Of a stretch of 64,000 nt of DNA, positions 1-11,056 are shown in pieces (position 1 is the first letter of the stretch; every line of letters starts with the position of its first letter). The stretch is from Narthecium ossifragum (lineage: Eukaryota; Streptophyta; Magnoliopsida; Dioscoreales; Nartheciaceae): positions 22,828,047-22,892,046 of the forward strand of contig OY986965.1 in the NCBI GenBank assembly GCA_963920575.1. The letters are read 5' to 3'. The notes under the pieces are model-generated. The model was not told the origin of the DNA and ran no database searches. It saw only the letters and a list, made by a program, of their open reading frames with translations. The translations under genes and the position numbers were made by a program.

Positions 1-297
1 CTCGACCTTTCTTGGATGATGCCCTAAAGACCCGTTAATCATCCTTATATATATATATGTAGCCATCTCACAGTCTAATTTAGATTTCACTGAAATCCTC
101 TAAGCCATGTGATGCGGTCTCTGCACCCGAGTCCGATAGTTACGGAATGATCCATTCCACATGAGCTGTATCGGATCACGTGGGAAAAGTCAGAGATGGC
201 CGATTCGTGTGGAAATTTCAAAGCGAGAGGATACGCGGCCCCAGTCTGGAAGAAAGAGGGGTTTTAGGTTAGCTAGGAGGTGGTGGTGGTTGTGGGT

Positions 298-316
298 CTA
301 TATCTATACAAATAAA
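298..316 (+). promoter_or_regulatory. Possible TATA box of the phytocystatin gene
   Basis: A TATA-like stretch (ctatatctatacaaataaa) lies 44-62 bp upstream of the cystatin ATG at 360. That would leave a short leader of a few tens of bases. Only base composition and position support it. Confidence 0.35.
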
Positions 317-359
317 GGAAGAGAAGAGGAGTTGGTGCTGCTTTAATTGCCCTGCCGAG

Positions 360-768
360 ATGACCGCCGTGGGAAAGCCGGGAGACGTACAGGAGGGAAT
401 CGAGAACAGCCTCGAGATCGATGAGCTCGCCCGCTTCGCCGTCGACGAGCACAACAAGAAGGAGGTACGTTTTCTCTTCTCATCTTCGATATATCTCTTT
501 ACTGCTGCTTGCTTATCCATCATCATAGTCACAAATTTTTTTTTTTGAAAATTGACCAATATTATTTGTGATACAGAACGCTCTGCTGGAACTGGTTCGA
601 GTAGTGAAGGCGAAGAGCCAAGTGGTTTCAGGCACCGTTTACTACCTGACAGTGGATGTGAAGGATGGGGAGGAGAAGAAGCTGTACGAGGCCAAGGTCT
701 GGGTGAAGCCATGGCTCCACTTCAAGCAGCTCCAGGAGTTCAACTACATCGCCGATGACTCCGCCTAA
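360..768 (+). CDS. Phytocystatin (cysteine protease inhibitor), two exons
   Basis: Exons are 360-464 and 577-768, joined by a phase-0 GT/AG intron (gtacgt ... acag), giving 98 aa. Three family hallmarks are visible. The plant-specific N-terminal helix [10 protein letters not shown] is at residues 23-32, the QxVxG inhibitory loop appears as QVVSG, and the second hairpin has the P-W pair (VKPWLHF). A glycine pair before the helix (GKPGD) fits the N-terminal trunk that enters the protease cleft. Phytocystatins block papain-like proteases reversibly, in seed protein turnover and in defence against insects. There is no signal peptide, so a cytosolic form is likely. The length is typical of single-domain cystatins without the C-terminal legumain-inhibiting extension. 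The frame is intact. Confidence 0.93.
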
Positions 769-794
769 TTATATATATATATATATTATATATA
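769..794. repeat. (AT)n microsatellite after the cystatin stop
   Basis: A near-perfect run of AT dinucleotides starts directly after the TAA stop and so lies in the 3' UTR. Confidence 0.8.
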
Positions 795-1204
795 AATAAC
801 TGGTGTGAGACTCAGTGCACCGTCTCACAGCTTCGATCCCCCTTCTCTTTTAAGATGAATAATATTCATAAAAAAATAGCATATTATCTTTGATGCACTT
901 CTATTAATAAGATGAATAATTACATATGTATGTATGTATATACGTATGTGTATGCTTATCTGTTGCTCTTATCTTTTCTCTTAATAAGATGAATATTTGA
1001 CTGGCTTGTCTTAGCTTTAAGTTTATTGGTTCATGATATGATGCGAAAGGAGATTAGGATTATCAATATTTCCAATTTCTAATATTCCAGTTATTTTTCG
1101 AAAAAATAGTTGAGATTTTAATCTCATTTTTTGTTCCTTTTTTTCAACCCACATCTTTCAGTTGACACAGTTTATGTTCAAAGTGTGTAGCAGGACGACG
1201 GCAT
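795..1204. other. AT-rich intergenic DNA downstream of cystatin
   Basis: No coding signal was seen. The stretch holds repeated AATAAGATGAAT-like motifs, which may include the poly(A) signal of the cystatin transcript, and a short TATG/TACG alternating run near 925-955. Confidence 0.5.
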
Positions 1205-1207
1205 TTA

Positions 1208-1414
1208 CACTCTGTTTGGTATGGAGTCTTATCCTCACACTTATCCTTAAATATCAAAAATAATTATTACTATTTTATCATTATTTCATATACCATTATC
1301 ACTCTATTTTTTCCTATCATCATTCCTTAACTCCTTTAATTCAGAATAAACTAACTCTAAAATCTCTTAACCCTCATTAATATGAAATAAACTAACCCCA
1401 CACCAAACATCTAC
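1208..1414. mobile_element. PIF/Harbinger-like (Tourist-type) MITE, TSD TTA
   Basis: This 207-bp element has inverted ends (left ..CTGTTTGGT, right ACCAAACAT..) flanked by TTA at 1205-1207 and 1415-1417. A 3-bp TTA/TAA duplication is the hallmark of PIF/Harbinger MITEs. The interior (tatcctcacacttatcc, then ..ccccacaccaaac) closely matches the copy at 28880-29077. Confidence 0.75.
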
Positions 1415-1417
1415 TTA

Positions 1418-2345
1418 TAATATAAGTTAATGCGTCAAATAAGGACCAAGAACCAAATTGTGCAGAAAGTAGCGATACGTTTCCAGCCTGGTCCCAATTT
1501 GTTTGGCTATAAGAGCCCGTCCAATCCAATGGCCCCAGCGCCAAATTTCCCCTATAACGGAAGCAGAGCGAATGCTTCCTCCGATCGAGCAGGATCGGAC
1601 GCAAATCATTATTCTTGAACAATATTTGAAATTTAGGATGCAATTTGTCTGTCAAAAAGGGTACAAATCTCGAAACATAGTCGAAGGGCCTTAGGTCACG
1701 GATCTCAGAGATATTGCGAAGGAACATCTGTAAGAATCCAGATAAAAAAAAACATATATATCACATCTCTAATGTACTGCTATGATGATTTATTTTGCTT
1801 TTACTGCCCAGTAATCAGTTCCTCATGGGTTTCATTAGAAACAACAAATCTACCAAACATTAATACGTGCCACTTCTCCTAAACACAATCTCACTCCGTA
1901 GTTTCATTGGCGTTTAAGATTAGGGTTTCACAGCCTTAGGAATAAGAATTTTCACAACATGCATACAGCTGCACAGCAGCCAGCAGCCAGCCAGAATGTC
2001 CATCATTCTTACCCACATTGCAATCCGCTAGTAGAATTATGTGCAGCAGTGAACAAATCATCTTTACCTTTGCCAAGCATACCCAGATGTGGAAACAAGA
2101 AATAATTACTCTAAAAATTGATAGTCCTGTGTTAGTAGAACCCCACATAATATACACAGAGCTCTAAAAACTCCCTCTAATTTGTCATTCCAAAAGGGTG
2201 CTCTAATTCGGTGTGCTATGCATCCTAGTCCCTGAACTCGAGGATTTACATCTCAAGATGAGGGGGGATGGCTTTCATCATCTACATCAGAGTTGGTGCC
2301 TACCTCTACTTTTGCGGGCCAATGGCAACTCAATCGCTACGACTG
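1418..2345. other. Intergenic DNA between cystatin and NC2-alpha
   Basis: No gene could be supported. The short ORFs have neither recognisable domains nor splice context. The right part (about 1930-2345) probably includes the 3' UTR of the minus-strand NC2-alpha gene. Confidence 0.5.
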
Positions 2346-5300
2346 TCACCCTTCCTCATTGTCGTAGTCCTCTTCCTCTTCATCTAACCTTTTGTTCAAC
2401 ATAGACAACTGAAGGGGGTTGATCGCCATCTTATCAATGTCTGAGAGAGACCAACCGGGGATATCCTCATGCCTCGGCTCAATCTTTGCGGCAGCTGCTG
2501 TGGCCGCAGAAGTATCACCATTCTCATCCAGCATTAAATTCAAGTCAAAGTTACGGATTGCTGCGCTGTTGCTACTACTGCTTGCGATTGTTTCTTTTGG
2601 TTCTCCTGCATTTAGGCTATCGTCTGGCACTTCAGATTTAGGGTTAAGTGGCTTGTCATTGTCTTGTGGAGAAATGTCAGGATCGTCTTCGCATTTATCA
2701 TCGTTAGTGCTGGTGCTGTCTCTTTCGGGTCCACGACCACCTCGGGCACCACGACCTCTTCCCCGACCCCGTCCTCTTCCCCTGCCACTGCTCTGGCCTG
2801 CTACCTCCTGCGTGAAAAGAAAACCTCTTATCAGCAGTTAAATATTGTTTTAACCAGCAGAAAGGATAAATACAAATCTCAAGTAAAAATAGATCCGCTT
2901 CTTCCTTAATTTAGATGCAACTTCTATATTAGACCCATACATTTCTCTTTTTATAAAGGAGAACTTGTTTTTCCAAGTACAAGTACAAAGCAGTAACTAT
3001 GAAGCCCATAACCAAGAGTTCTCTCCATACAGATACTCATAGTCTGTTCCTTTATGCTATCAAGGACATTAAAAGTCCAGAAAAGCTTTTAAGCAAGGCT
3101 AGTCCTAGATAATGCAGAAAGACAGAAAAATCGCTAAGGAAAAGTCTGTTTATGACCGATGAATTGCAACCTCGAACTATTGGTTTAATGACTTCCTTTA
3201 GAATACTACAATAAACATGGAGCAAGAGAGGTCTTACAGTCCGGCTCTTCTTTGGTTCTTCATCACTCTCATGGCCATCATCCAACATTTTCCTGAAGAA
3301 AACATAAAAATGAAGTTACTTTGCAATGACAAATTTTAATCATGTCACGTAAGCAAAGACATCTGTTTCTAACCTCCTCTTGCTTGATCTATCCTCACCG
3401 CCAGCATCAGAACCACCTAAGTCTGGAACTTTGCTCACGATGTCCCTCAGGAAATCAAATACATTAAAACTTTGCACGCACTGCTTTCTACAAGTAATGT
3501 TCAAAAACATTTGGTAGGATTAGAAACAAACCAATATCTCCAAAAATATAAAGGCATGATATGTAGAAATCTCAGACAGTGTTAGGAGTACTAGCAAATG
3601 TTCAAGAGCCGTAATTCAAATTTCCACGAATATGATTAAACAGAATTTGACAAATTCACATAATCTGATAGTGAGAACCCCATAAAATAGCAGCTTCGAT
3701 TAAGCATCAATAGGAATCAATCACGACAAGAAACAGCTATCCATCATAATAAGTCTAGGATTTGCTTTTCACAATATTGAAACCATGCACAATTAAACCA
3801 CAAACAATATAGTTGGTCAGCTAGGTACCTTATAGACTGAAACTTCATAGTTGACATCTAAATATCATTGAGTAATACTGCTAGAAGATAAACAGATTAA
3901 GTGTGTTACAGACACATGCTGCTAAGGCATAGAAGTCTGGGCATTTAAAGCTGCTTGACATATCTTCTGTGTATGCAGCATGTATTTGACCCAAGCACAC
4001 ATGCATCATGTACACTCTTTAGTGTGCATTACTTAAGGCGACGTGTTGGATTCTTCAAATGACGCATCCAGAAGATAAGGCAGAGATATAGTCCAAAAGG
4101 ACGAGAAATGCTGGGTACAGGCAATGGAGGAGATGGAGGAAAGAAAATAACTTGTTAGAAAGATAAAAAAATAAGCTCTAACAGTGGCAACAGCATGCAA
4201 TATTCCTTGAACAAGATATCCAAATCAACCTTGTTTAAAAATACAAAAACATCTTGATACTTGCTGGAGTGCACTCTTCTCGAGGAAAAGCCAATTTAAC
4301 AAAATAAACCACAAAACAAGTACTGTTTGGTGTGGGCTTAACCCCCCCCCCCCGGTCCCCACATTTATCCCCATATCCCCAAACACCAAAAGTAATCATT
4401 ATAACTTTATCCCCATTCTACCTACCACCACCACTCTACTTTTTCCTATCCCCATTCCTAACCCCACTTTATCCCCACTTTTTCTAACCCCAAAATCCCT
4501 TAACCCCCCTTAACCCGGAATAAGCTAACCCCACACCCTTAACCCCCCATTTATCCCCCAAACAAGATTGGGGTTAACTAATGGGGTTAGGCGGGGATAG
4601 TGGCTTAACCCGGGTTAAGCAAACCCAGTTTCAAAGCCTGCACTATGATGTAAATTACTATACTACCCTCAACTATTACAAGTGATGTTGTTCTAATATT
4701 GCAATTAGGGGTGGCAAAATGGGTTGGCGGGTCGGGTTCGGGTCGAGATCGATTATCTCGACCCAAAGGTCCAACCCGAATCCGACCCGTTTATTAAATG
4801 GGTTGGTTTGGTTGACCCGAACCTGACTTGTTAATAAACGGGTCAACCCGAACCCAACCCGCCGGATCCGTTTAATAAATGGGTCGGGTCGGGTTCCCAG
4901 CGAGTCGAGTCGGGTCAAACACATTATTCCAACATTAATTTTCTATTAAAAATATCATTTTATAAGTTAAGGGGCCGGTTATGGGTCGGGTCACGGGTCA
5001 TGGATCGGGTCACGGGTCATGAGTCGGGTCACGGGTTACCATCCTCAACCCGAACCCGATCCGGTTATTAACGGGTCGGTGACGGGTAAACCCAAACCCG
5101 ATCCACATCCGAATACCCCAAACCCAAACCTGTTAAATTCGGGTCGGGACAGGTTCACGGGTCCAATTGCCACCCCTAATTGCAATGTATTTGTTGTAGA
5201 TGACTTATTACGTGATCTATCGCGGTCGACAACCCGGTTCACGGGTCCGATCTCTTCCTACGTGATAATATAATGTTAATTTATTAATCATTTGTATTTA

Positions 5301-6954
5301 TTAATATAATTTTGTATAATTAACAGACATATCTGGAGGCATGTCGACATTCCCATAATTAAATTAATCTAATTCTGAGCACATTATATATAAGGGTATT
5401 TTTGGTATTAGCTACAAATCCTACCCCTACCCAAAAACTTTTTCCTTATCCCAAGCAATCATTACTACTTATCCTCAAACACCAAAATGAGAATAAATTT
5501 ATCCCCACTCCTTAACCCTACTTTTCTAACCCCAAAATTCCTTAACCCCCCTTAACCCGGAATAAGGTAACCCCCTACCAAACGGGGGCCTATCTTTATT
5601 ACACTCATTCCCCATCCCTACAGTGGCATGACGTTTAGTAATGATGTAACAGAGACCTGTATGAACATTAATGCTTTTCAAATTATACAAGTCAAGCATC
5701 TGAAGACGTTCTTTGAAAGAACTTCTTACTTGCATCACCCTGAGAAATTTCCCAGTGCTACATCTCTAACACTGCTCTATATAATGTAAAACACCTTGAA
5801 ACTGACGACATTGTAGGATGCCCTACATCAAACCCTTAATATGAGTGACAGCAGGGATTTGATAATTGTTTATGCCCTTTATTCTTGCTTCTGAAATTCT
5901 ATTGCAAACAACTCTATGCTTGCTTAATATAAGGCAAGTAGTCATTGTTCTACATATATCATCTGACACGAACATCTACTGGAAGGCCATAATTCAAATA
6001 TCAATTATAGAAAACATGTCTGGATAGAAGAAGATCCAACGGAATGAAACAAAAGAAGCCTCAGAGCAGTTAAACAATCAAAAACTCCAAAACTACATTA
6101 GACATGACCTTTCCAAAAGAATAAAGGATCTGCACATCAATAGAACAGTCAAATACGAAAATCTTGAAAGAAATAGAATCTCACTTACAGATGTAAGGAG
6201 CTCATTGTTTTCATTCCTCTCTGAAGCGTTATATCATACGTCCTGTCACAAAGGTCTTGTAGAAACAATTCTAATGCTTTTGCTGCAAACCCATAATGCA
6301 AGAATTGTTACAATTTGGTGACGCTATACTTCCGATGATTCACGGAACAAAGCATAAGGACAAAGGTGGGAAACAACTCACACACTAACACTGGGACAGC
6401 TAATGCAATCTTCCCAACTTCTTCATCTGCTTGCATAATCTTCTTTATTCGAGACTGCAAATGATAAATTAAAACAGATAAAACAGGGTCCCATTAGTTT
6501 CATCAAGATTTAGATTTGACTCTAAACAGTGCCAGCAAGGTCTACTCAAAGCAGTCAAGAATCAATTTATTTCACAACCCAATCTATAGCAACCAACAAA
6601 ATTCTCACGCACATCGTTCACAAGAAAATATAAAACGCTCATACATCAGGAGGGAAACAAAGAACGCTCCTGATAAATAATCCATCAAAACCCAAGAAAA
6701 CCCAAACCCCCTCAGTTTCTCGTGTAATACGACATCAAAAACCCTAATTTATCCACAGTATCAATCCGCAGACACCATCAAAGAAACACGGAGATAACCA
6801 AATCCCATAAAGAACCCCACTTTCGACTCAATCGATCAAAAGGAACGCAACCAATCAATCCAAACAAGTTCCAAACAAGCGAACTAATCAATTGAATCAG
6901 TAGAATGAGAGAACAACGCACCGCCGGGAATCGTGTATCGAGCTTCTTCCTCAT
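2346..6954 (-). CDS. NC2-alpha / DRAP1-like histone-fold corepressor subunit, six exons
   Basis: The exons on the minus strand are 6954-6922, 6454-6382, 6282-6189, 3487-3374, 3292-3238 and 2807-2346. All junctions are GT/AG and the phases join without error, giving 276 aa. Residues 1-100 form the histone fold of the Dr1-associated protein: RFPASRIKKIMQADEEVGK, then ALELFLQDLCDR, then the loop and helix into LKQCV..FDFLRDIV. A variable acidic region follows, then an RGRGRGRG/ARGGRG tract in the last exon, and a C-terminal plant block (NFDLNLMLDENGD ... PGWSLSDIDKM) ending in an acidic tail. NC2-alpha pairs with NC2-beta (Dr1) on TBP-DNA and blocks preinitiation complex assembly. Intron 3 (6188-3488) is 2.7 kb and full of MITEs. 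Confidence 0.92.
4322..4632. mobile_element. MITE of the GTTTGGT family in NC2-alpha intron 3
   Basis: The left end ACTGTTTGGTGTGGGCTTA and a right end reading GGGTTAAGCAAACCCAGT are roughly inverted. The interior contains the same ccccacatttatcccc / aatcattat.actttatcccc blocks as the MITEs at 1208 and 28880. A C-homopolymer run lies near 4341-4353. No clean target duplication was found. The right half may instead pair with the end at about 5587, making one larger element interrupted by the hAT copy. Confidence 0.5.
4706..5178. mobile_element. hAT-type MITE, 8-bp TSD ATTGCAAT
   Basis: The terminal inverted repeats are TAGGGGTGGCAA and TTGCCACCCCTA. The 8-bp duplication ATTGCAAT sits at 4698-4705 and 5179-5186, diagnostic of hAT transposition. 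The 473-bp interior is built almost entirely of degenerate GGGTCGGGTT / AACCCGAACCC units facing each other. It belongs to the family of the elements at 20165-23203 and 44401-44959. Confidence 0.85.
5390..5587. mobile_element. GTTTGGT-family MITE segment
   Basis: The sequence shows the same blocks as the other copies (aatcattactactt, ccccactccttaaccc, aacccggaataaggtaacccc) and ends in TACCAAACGGGGGCC, the inverse of the family's left end. It lies in intron 3 of NC2-alpha. Its left boundary is not resolved. Confidence 0.5.
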
Positions 6955-7479
6955 GGCGCCGGATTGCGGGCATCGACCGATGGGCGGAAACCCTTCTCGG
7001 ATTCGATTTGTGAATCGAAACAAGAAACAACAAGCTACAAGGATCCCTAAAAGAGGGGTTTTGGGGGCGTTCGAAAGAAGAAAAGGGGGTGAGAATATAA
7101 AAAGGTAAAAGAGGGATAGAAGAGAAGAGTCGATTGGGTTCCGATTTGTTCCTCTTTTTATTTATTTTTCTCCTTTTCTTCTATTATTTTCTCCGTTGGA
7201 AAAAGCAAAACTAAAAATAAAATAAAAGGGAAAAAAAAGTGAGAAGATGGGAAAAATAGTCGGTCAGACCGCTTAAATCGGGTTTAGATTTGGGAAACGA
7301 GAAGATAAAAAGAGTAAAAATGACATCCAATCCGTTCCCAAATCTCGGGGCCAATAGTCATATTACCATTATCAATAAAATGGGTGTAGAGTAATTATAT
7401 AAGGGGACCAAAATAGAATAATTCTCATATTACCCTTTTGCTGTGTAATATGAGAATCATCATGTCTGCTGGAGGGGGT

Positions 7480-9917
7480 GGAGAGGGTTGTGACACTCAC
7501 TATCACATTTTGAAGTTGCATGCTTAACACACTTGGCTGTAGGGGATTTTAATGTAATTCTCACCGTAAAGGAGAAGAGAAGAGAGGAGGGAATGCTTTT
7601 GTGTTCGGAAAAGAAGAAAAAGACTTCCTCCACTACGTTATTGCTAATGGTACGTGTGACCTTGGTTTTAATGGACATATGTTCACTTGGTCAAACAGCC
7701 AGGACGGCCATGCAAAACTCTTGGAAAGGCTAGATCACTGGTCTAGAGGGCCTTCATTTTCCCTCTTCGGATTTTACCATATCGCACTTGTTATATGCGG
7801 ATGGTTGTATGATAGTCACAAGAGTGACTTGCAATGAAGTCAGGAAACTCAAATAAAAGCTCATATGGTTTTGGACATTATCTGGTCTTCAGATGAACGC
7901 ACGTAAATCTACATGACGTTTCTCGCCAAAGGTCGGAGATGATCAAAAATCGGTTATTTGTCAAATCCTTGACTTAGCCAAGACTGAGGGTACATGGGAT
8001 TATCTTGGAGTTCCTTTGTGTGTGAAGAAGCCTCAGCTGGCCGACTTCTCTTCTTTTTTTATTTTATTTTATTTTGATGAGATCAACTCAAGGCTATTAA
8101 TGAAACAAGGTTATAGAAGGGTCTAATGCAAGCTGTCTAGCAGCGCCGCCCTTAGATCGCTGGACCAACAAATCTCCATCCCCCGCCGGCCTACTTCTCG
8201 TCTCTCCTCGATAAAATGACCAGCAAGATCCTCTAATGGCAAAGCAAACACATTTCCATGCCAGGTCAGGTAATTCTTGTGCAGTCTGTGCTTCAATCTT
8301 TTCCTGCTTACACCACGATCACAACGGGCCTTCCAATATCGGTGATAGCAAGGATAGAAAAGATGTGTCGTGACTTTTTATGGCAAGACAAGCGGTCCGG
8401 TTTGAGTGTTGTGGCTTGGAGCAAATGCTGTCTGGCAAGGGAAGCAGGGGGGATTGGGTCTGAGAGACTTCAGGATATGGTAGCACGCATTGAAAGTTAA
8501 AAGGATGGCTTCCTTCCTTCAGCAAAAGCTAAATATCCGTAGAGGGAAATTCTCCCCTCTCTTCGTGATGTAGGTGCTTCCATCTCTGTTCATTGGAGGG
8601 ATCTATGTTGTGTCGCCGACAGCTTGCGTCGAGGATGTGTGTGCACCCCAGGGAAGAATAGCAAATTAAATATAATGCATGACTCATGAATTTTTGAGGA
8701 TCCATTGTGCCGTCAGCCCTATTTTGTTAACTGCGAAAGAGATTGGAGCAAAGCTACAATTGGAGAATTCCAACGGGATGAGTCTTGGAATGAGGCATGG
8801 CTCGCTGAAGCTTTCCATCCGTCACTAACTGAGGTCGGTTGGAGTGCAAGGGGGTGATATTTGTCGTTGGGCATATGGTGCACATGGCGAGGTGAGTACA
8901 AAAGTTGCATATATGCTCCTTATGCAAGAAAAATAGTGGAGGTAGCGAAAAACAGAGGATTTTCCATGGAGCAATATATGGCGGTTAGAGGTTGGCCCAG
9001 GATGAAATTCTTCATTTGGAAGATCTGGTAGAAGAAGCTTCATGTCAGGGATCTACTTTGGCGCCATTATAGTTCTCATGACCGTGGATGCCCGAGGTGT
9101 AGTGCGGATGAAACCTTGCTACACGCTCTTGTTGAATGCCCCTTCTCACAAGGTGTCTTATAAAGAATCTTGCCACATGATTGGATCCAATCCAACACGC
9201 TTGAAGCCGAAACATCCTTCATATCTTGATTACCTCATAACGGGGAATGAAGGAGGTTAAAATACTAATTGGATATGCGCTATGGTGGCTATGGAAGGAT
9301 CGTAACAAGCTTATCTTTGAGGATGAGGGGAAGACCATGGATGTGATTGCCAGTGCGTGTCTCGGCAAGCGACGGAATTTCTACAGCGGCTAAGGAAGGA
9401 AGACCGAGGCTCTCAAGAGCAGGTTGCAGAATGTGTGATTCAAACTGATGTCTCGTGTCTGGGAGGAGCATCCATGATTGGTGCCATATGCAGTACCACC
9501 GAGGGGAAGGCACTTTGGGCTTTTGGGAAGGGGGTTGATGGTCTGACAATCTTCGATGTGGAGTTGCAGACTATAGTGGCGGGCCTCAAATGGTTGGATT
9601 ATGGAGGTACAGACCGGGTCATCATTGAGTCTGATTGTCTGCATGCGATGGAGGCACTCATCGGGAACCGTCTATGAGGAAATGCAGCGGACACTCAAGT
9701 GCGGGAGATCTATACTCAAGTTTTAAAATTGGATACTGTCGTTTTTATGTACGCTCCTAGAGAGCGAAATGGTAGGACGGATGGCATTACTAGGTGGTGT
9801 AGGAGATCCAATGCTACTTTCTCATGATCCGAGGATGATGAACTGAGAGTTTTGGAAAGCATTGGGTAGTGTCGTAGATTGTAATTAGCCTTCAGTTGAA
9901 CAATCAATCAAAAAAAA
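7480..9917 (+). mobile_element. Decayed L1-type LINE (non-LTR retrotransposon), poly(A) end
   Basis: Fragments of one ORF2 appear in the expected order but in different frames. First is an endonuclease piece (AVGDFNVIL near 7535, then FNGHMFTWSNSQDGH..LLERLD near 7665-7735). Next comes a reverse transcriptase C-terminal piece (WDYLGVPLCVKKP near 8000), the thumb region (LVQSVLQSFPAY ... IEKMCRDFLWQ, 8270-8385), a zf-RVT-like stretch (8700-9250), and an RNase H-like domain (9430-9675). A short A-rich tail (tcaatcaaaaaaaag) lies at about 9901-9917. Many frameshifts and stops show that it is dead. The catalytic reverse transcriptase core between about 7840 and 7940 is missing. Confidence 0.8.
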
Positions 9918-9985
9918 GCGACAAACAAAATAGACCAACATTGAATCTATGATTTGCATTTATGATTGTCATAAATATTATGGGG

Positions 9986-10470
9986 GTAAATTACACTTGT
10001 ACACCCTATAATTTCAGAATTTTCAAATAAGGCAATGATATTTGGATTTCGTTTTAAATCAGGCCCTGAGCGTCGACACCATTATATAGGTGAATGGCAA
10101 ATGAGTCATAGCAAAAGGAAAGAGACAATGTTGTCAAAATAGCCGACCAACGTGGCCTCGAGTAGATGTATTGGTATTCAGCGTTGGATTCTTACTGGTC
10201 GAAGACTCATCGTGCAGGAATTTCGCAAGCGGAAGAGGGCGATTAAAGGGGGACAAAGAGGGCCGTGTAAACCCTAACCCCCCAATAACAACGACGGTTA
10301 AAAGTTAGGAGAGCAATGGATCATGTAATGTTATGACGTCGACACTCAGAGCCTTATTTGAAACGAAATCCAAACGTGAAAGTCATATTTGAAAGTTTTC
10401 AAACTATATGGCCTTAAATAAAATTTGACCCAAATCACAAGGCCTAAAATTATAATTTGTCCATATTATA
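9986..10470. mobile_element. Inverted-repeat element (MITE-like)
   Basis: The two halves are imperfect inverted copies. The left half has GGATTTCGTTTTAAATCAGGC near 10040-10070 and GAGCGTCGAC. The right half, read in reverse complement, has GGATTTCGTTTCAAATAAGGC and GAGTGTCGAC. The outer ends are ..GTAAATTACACTTGTACACC and ..ATTATAATTTGTCCA. No unambiguous target duplication was found, so the superfamily is left open. Confidence 0.5.
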
Positions 10471-10479
10471 ATGATCAAA

Positions 10480-11056
10480 CTTATGTTCTGTCCCACACAA
10501 CCCCCAATATATTTTTCTTCGATATGAGTTTTCCGATAGTCAGTGGCATTGGCTTAAACCATCAAAAAGAATAAATCAAAAGAATATTTGAAAACTGCTA
10601 AATGTGGTCACCATTTGCTTTGTGTAAACCGCTAAATGTGGTAGATATGCAATTAACTATTGGTTTTTCTTGGAAACTCTTGTAGCTTATTGTATTTCAG
10701 AAATATTCTGTTTCAAAAAACCATCGCCTTCTATGCCTTCTTTTGGTTCTTTTGTCATTATCAACATTATATGGAGAGATGGTTATAAATTAGCCTTTTG
10801 ATATTGGACAGTCTAGAAAAGCCAGTCGAGTTTAGTTTTTATCAGACGGTGGAGAGGCAGGAGGTTTCAGTTTCCAAGTTTCCAGCGGGAGAGAAATCAG
10901 GAAAGAGATGGATGTGGTGGGGGTGGTCATGGAAGAGAGATAATCTCATCTCTCTCGGTGCCTGGGCCACCGACGATCCCTCTCTTGAGAGGGCCACCGA
11001 CGATCTCCTCTCTCCCATCTCGCCGACCACCTCTCTCTCTCTCTCCCCGCCCCTTC
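10480..11056. other. Non-coding stretch upstream of the solo LTR, CT-rich at its end
   Basis: No recognisable protein was found. The last 120 bp become CT-rich (ctctctctctctctcc..), and the same style resumes directly after the solo LTR at 13421. The LTR therefore split one CT-rich tract, possibly a 5' UTR of a plus-strand transcription unit. Confidence 0.4.

Noticed and set aside
4720..5150. Telomere-like GGGTTCGGGT repeats
   Set aside because: The units are irregular, face both directions, and sit between hAT inverted repeats with an 8-bp duplication. This is a MITE interior, not an interstitial telomere.
6778..7023. 81-aa minus ORF with an upstream in-frame ATG at the NC2-alpha start
   Set aside because: Only MRKKLDTRFPA (6954-6922) matches the family N-terminus and joins exon 2. 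The upstream extension is 5' UTR and the downstream part is intron 1.
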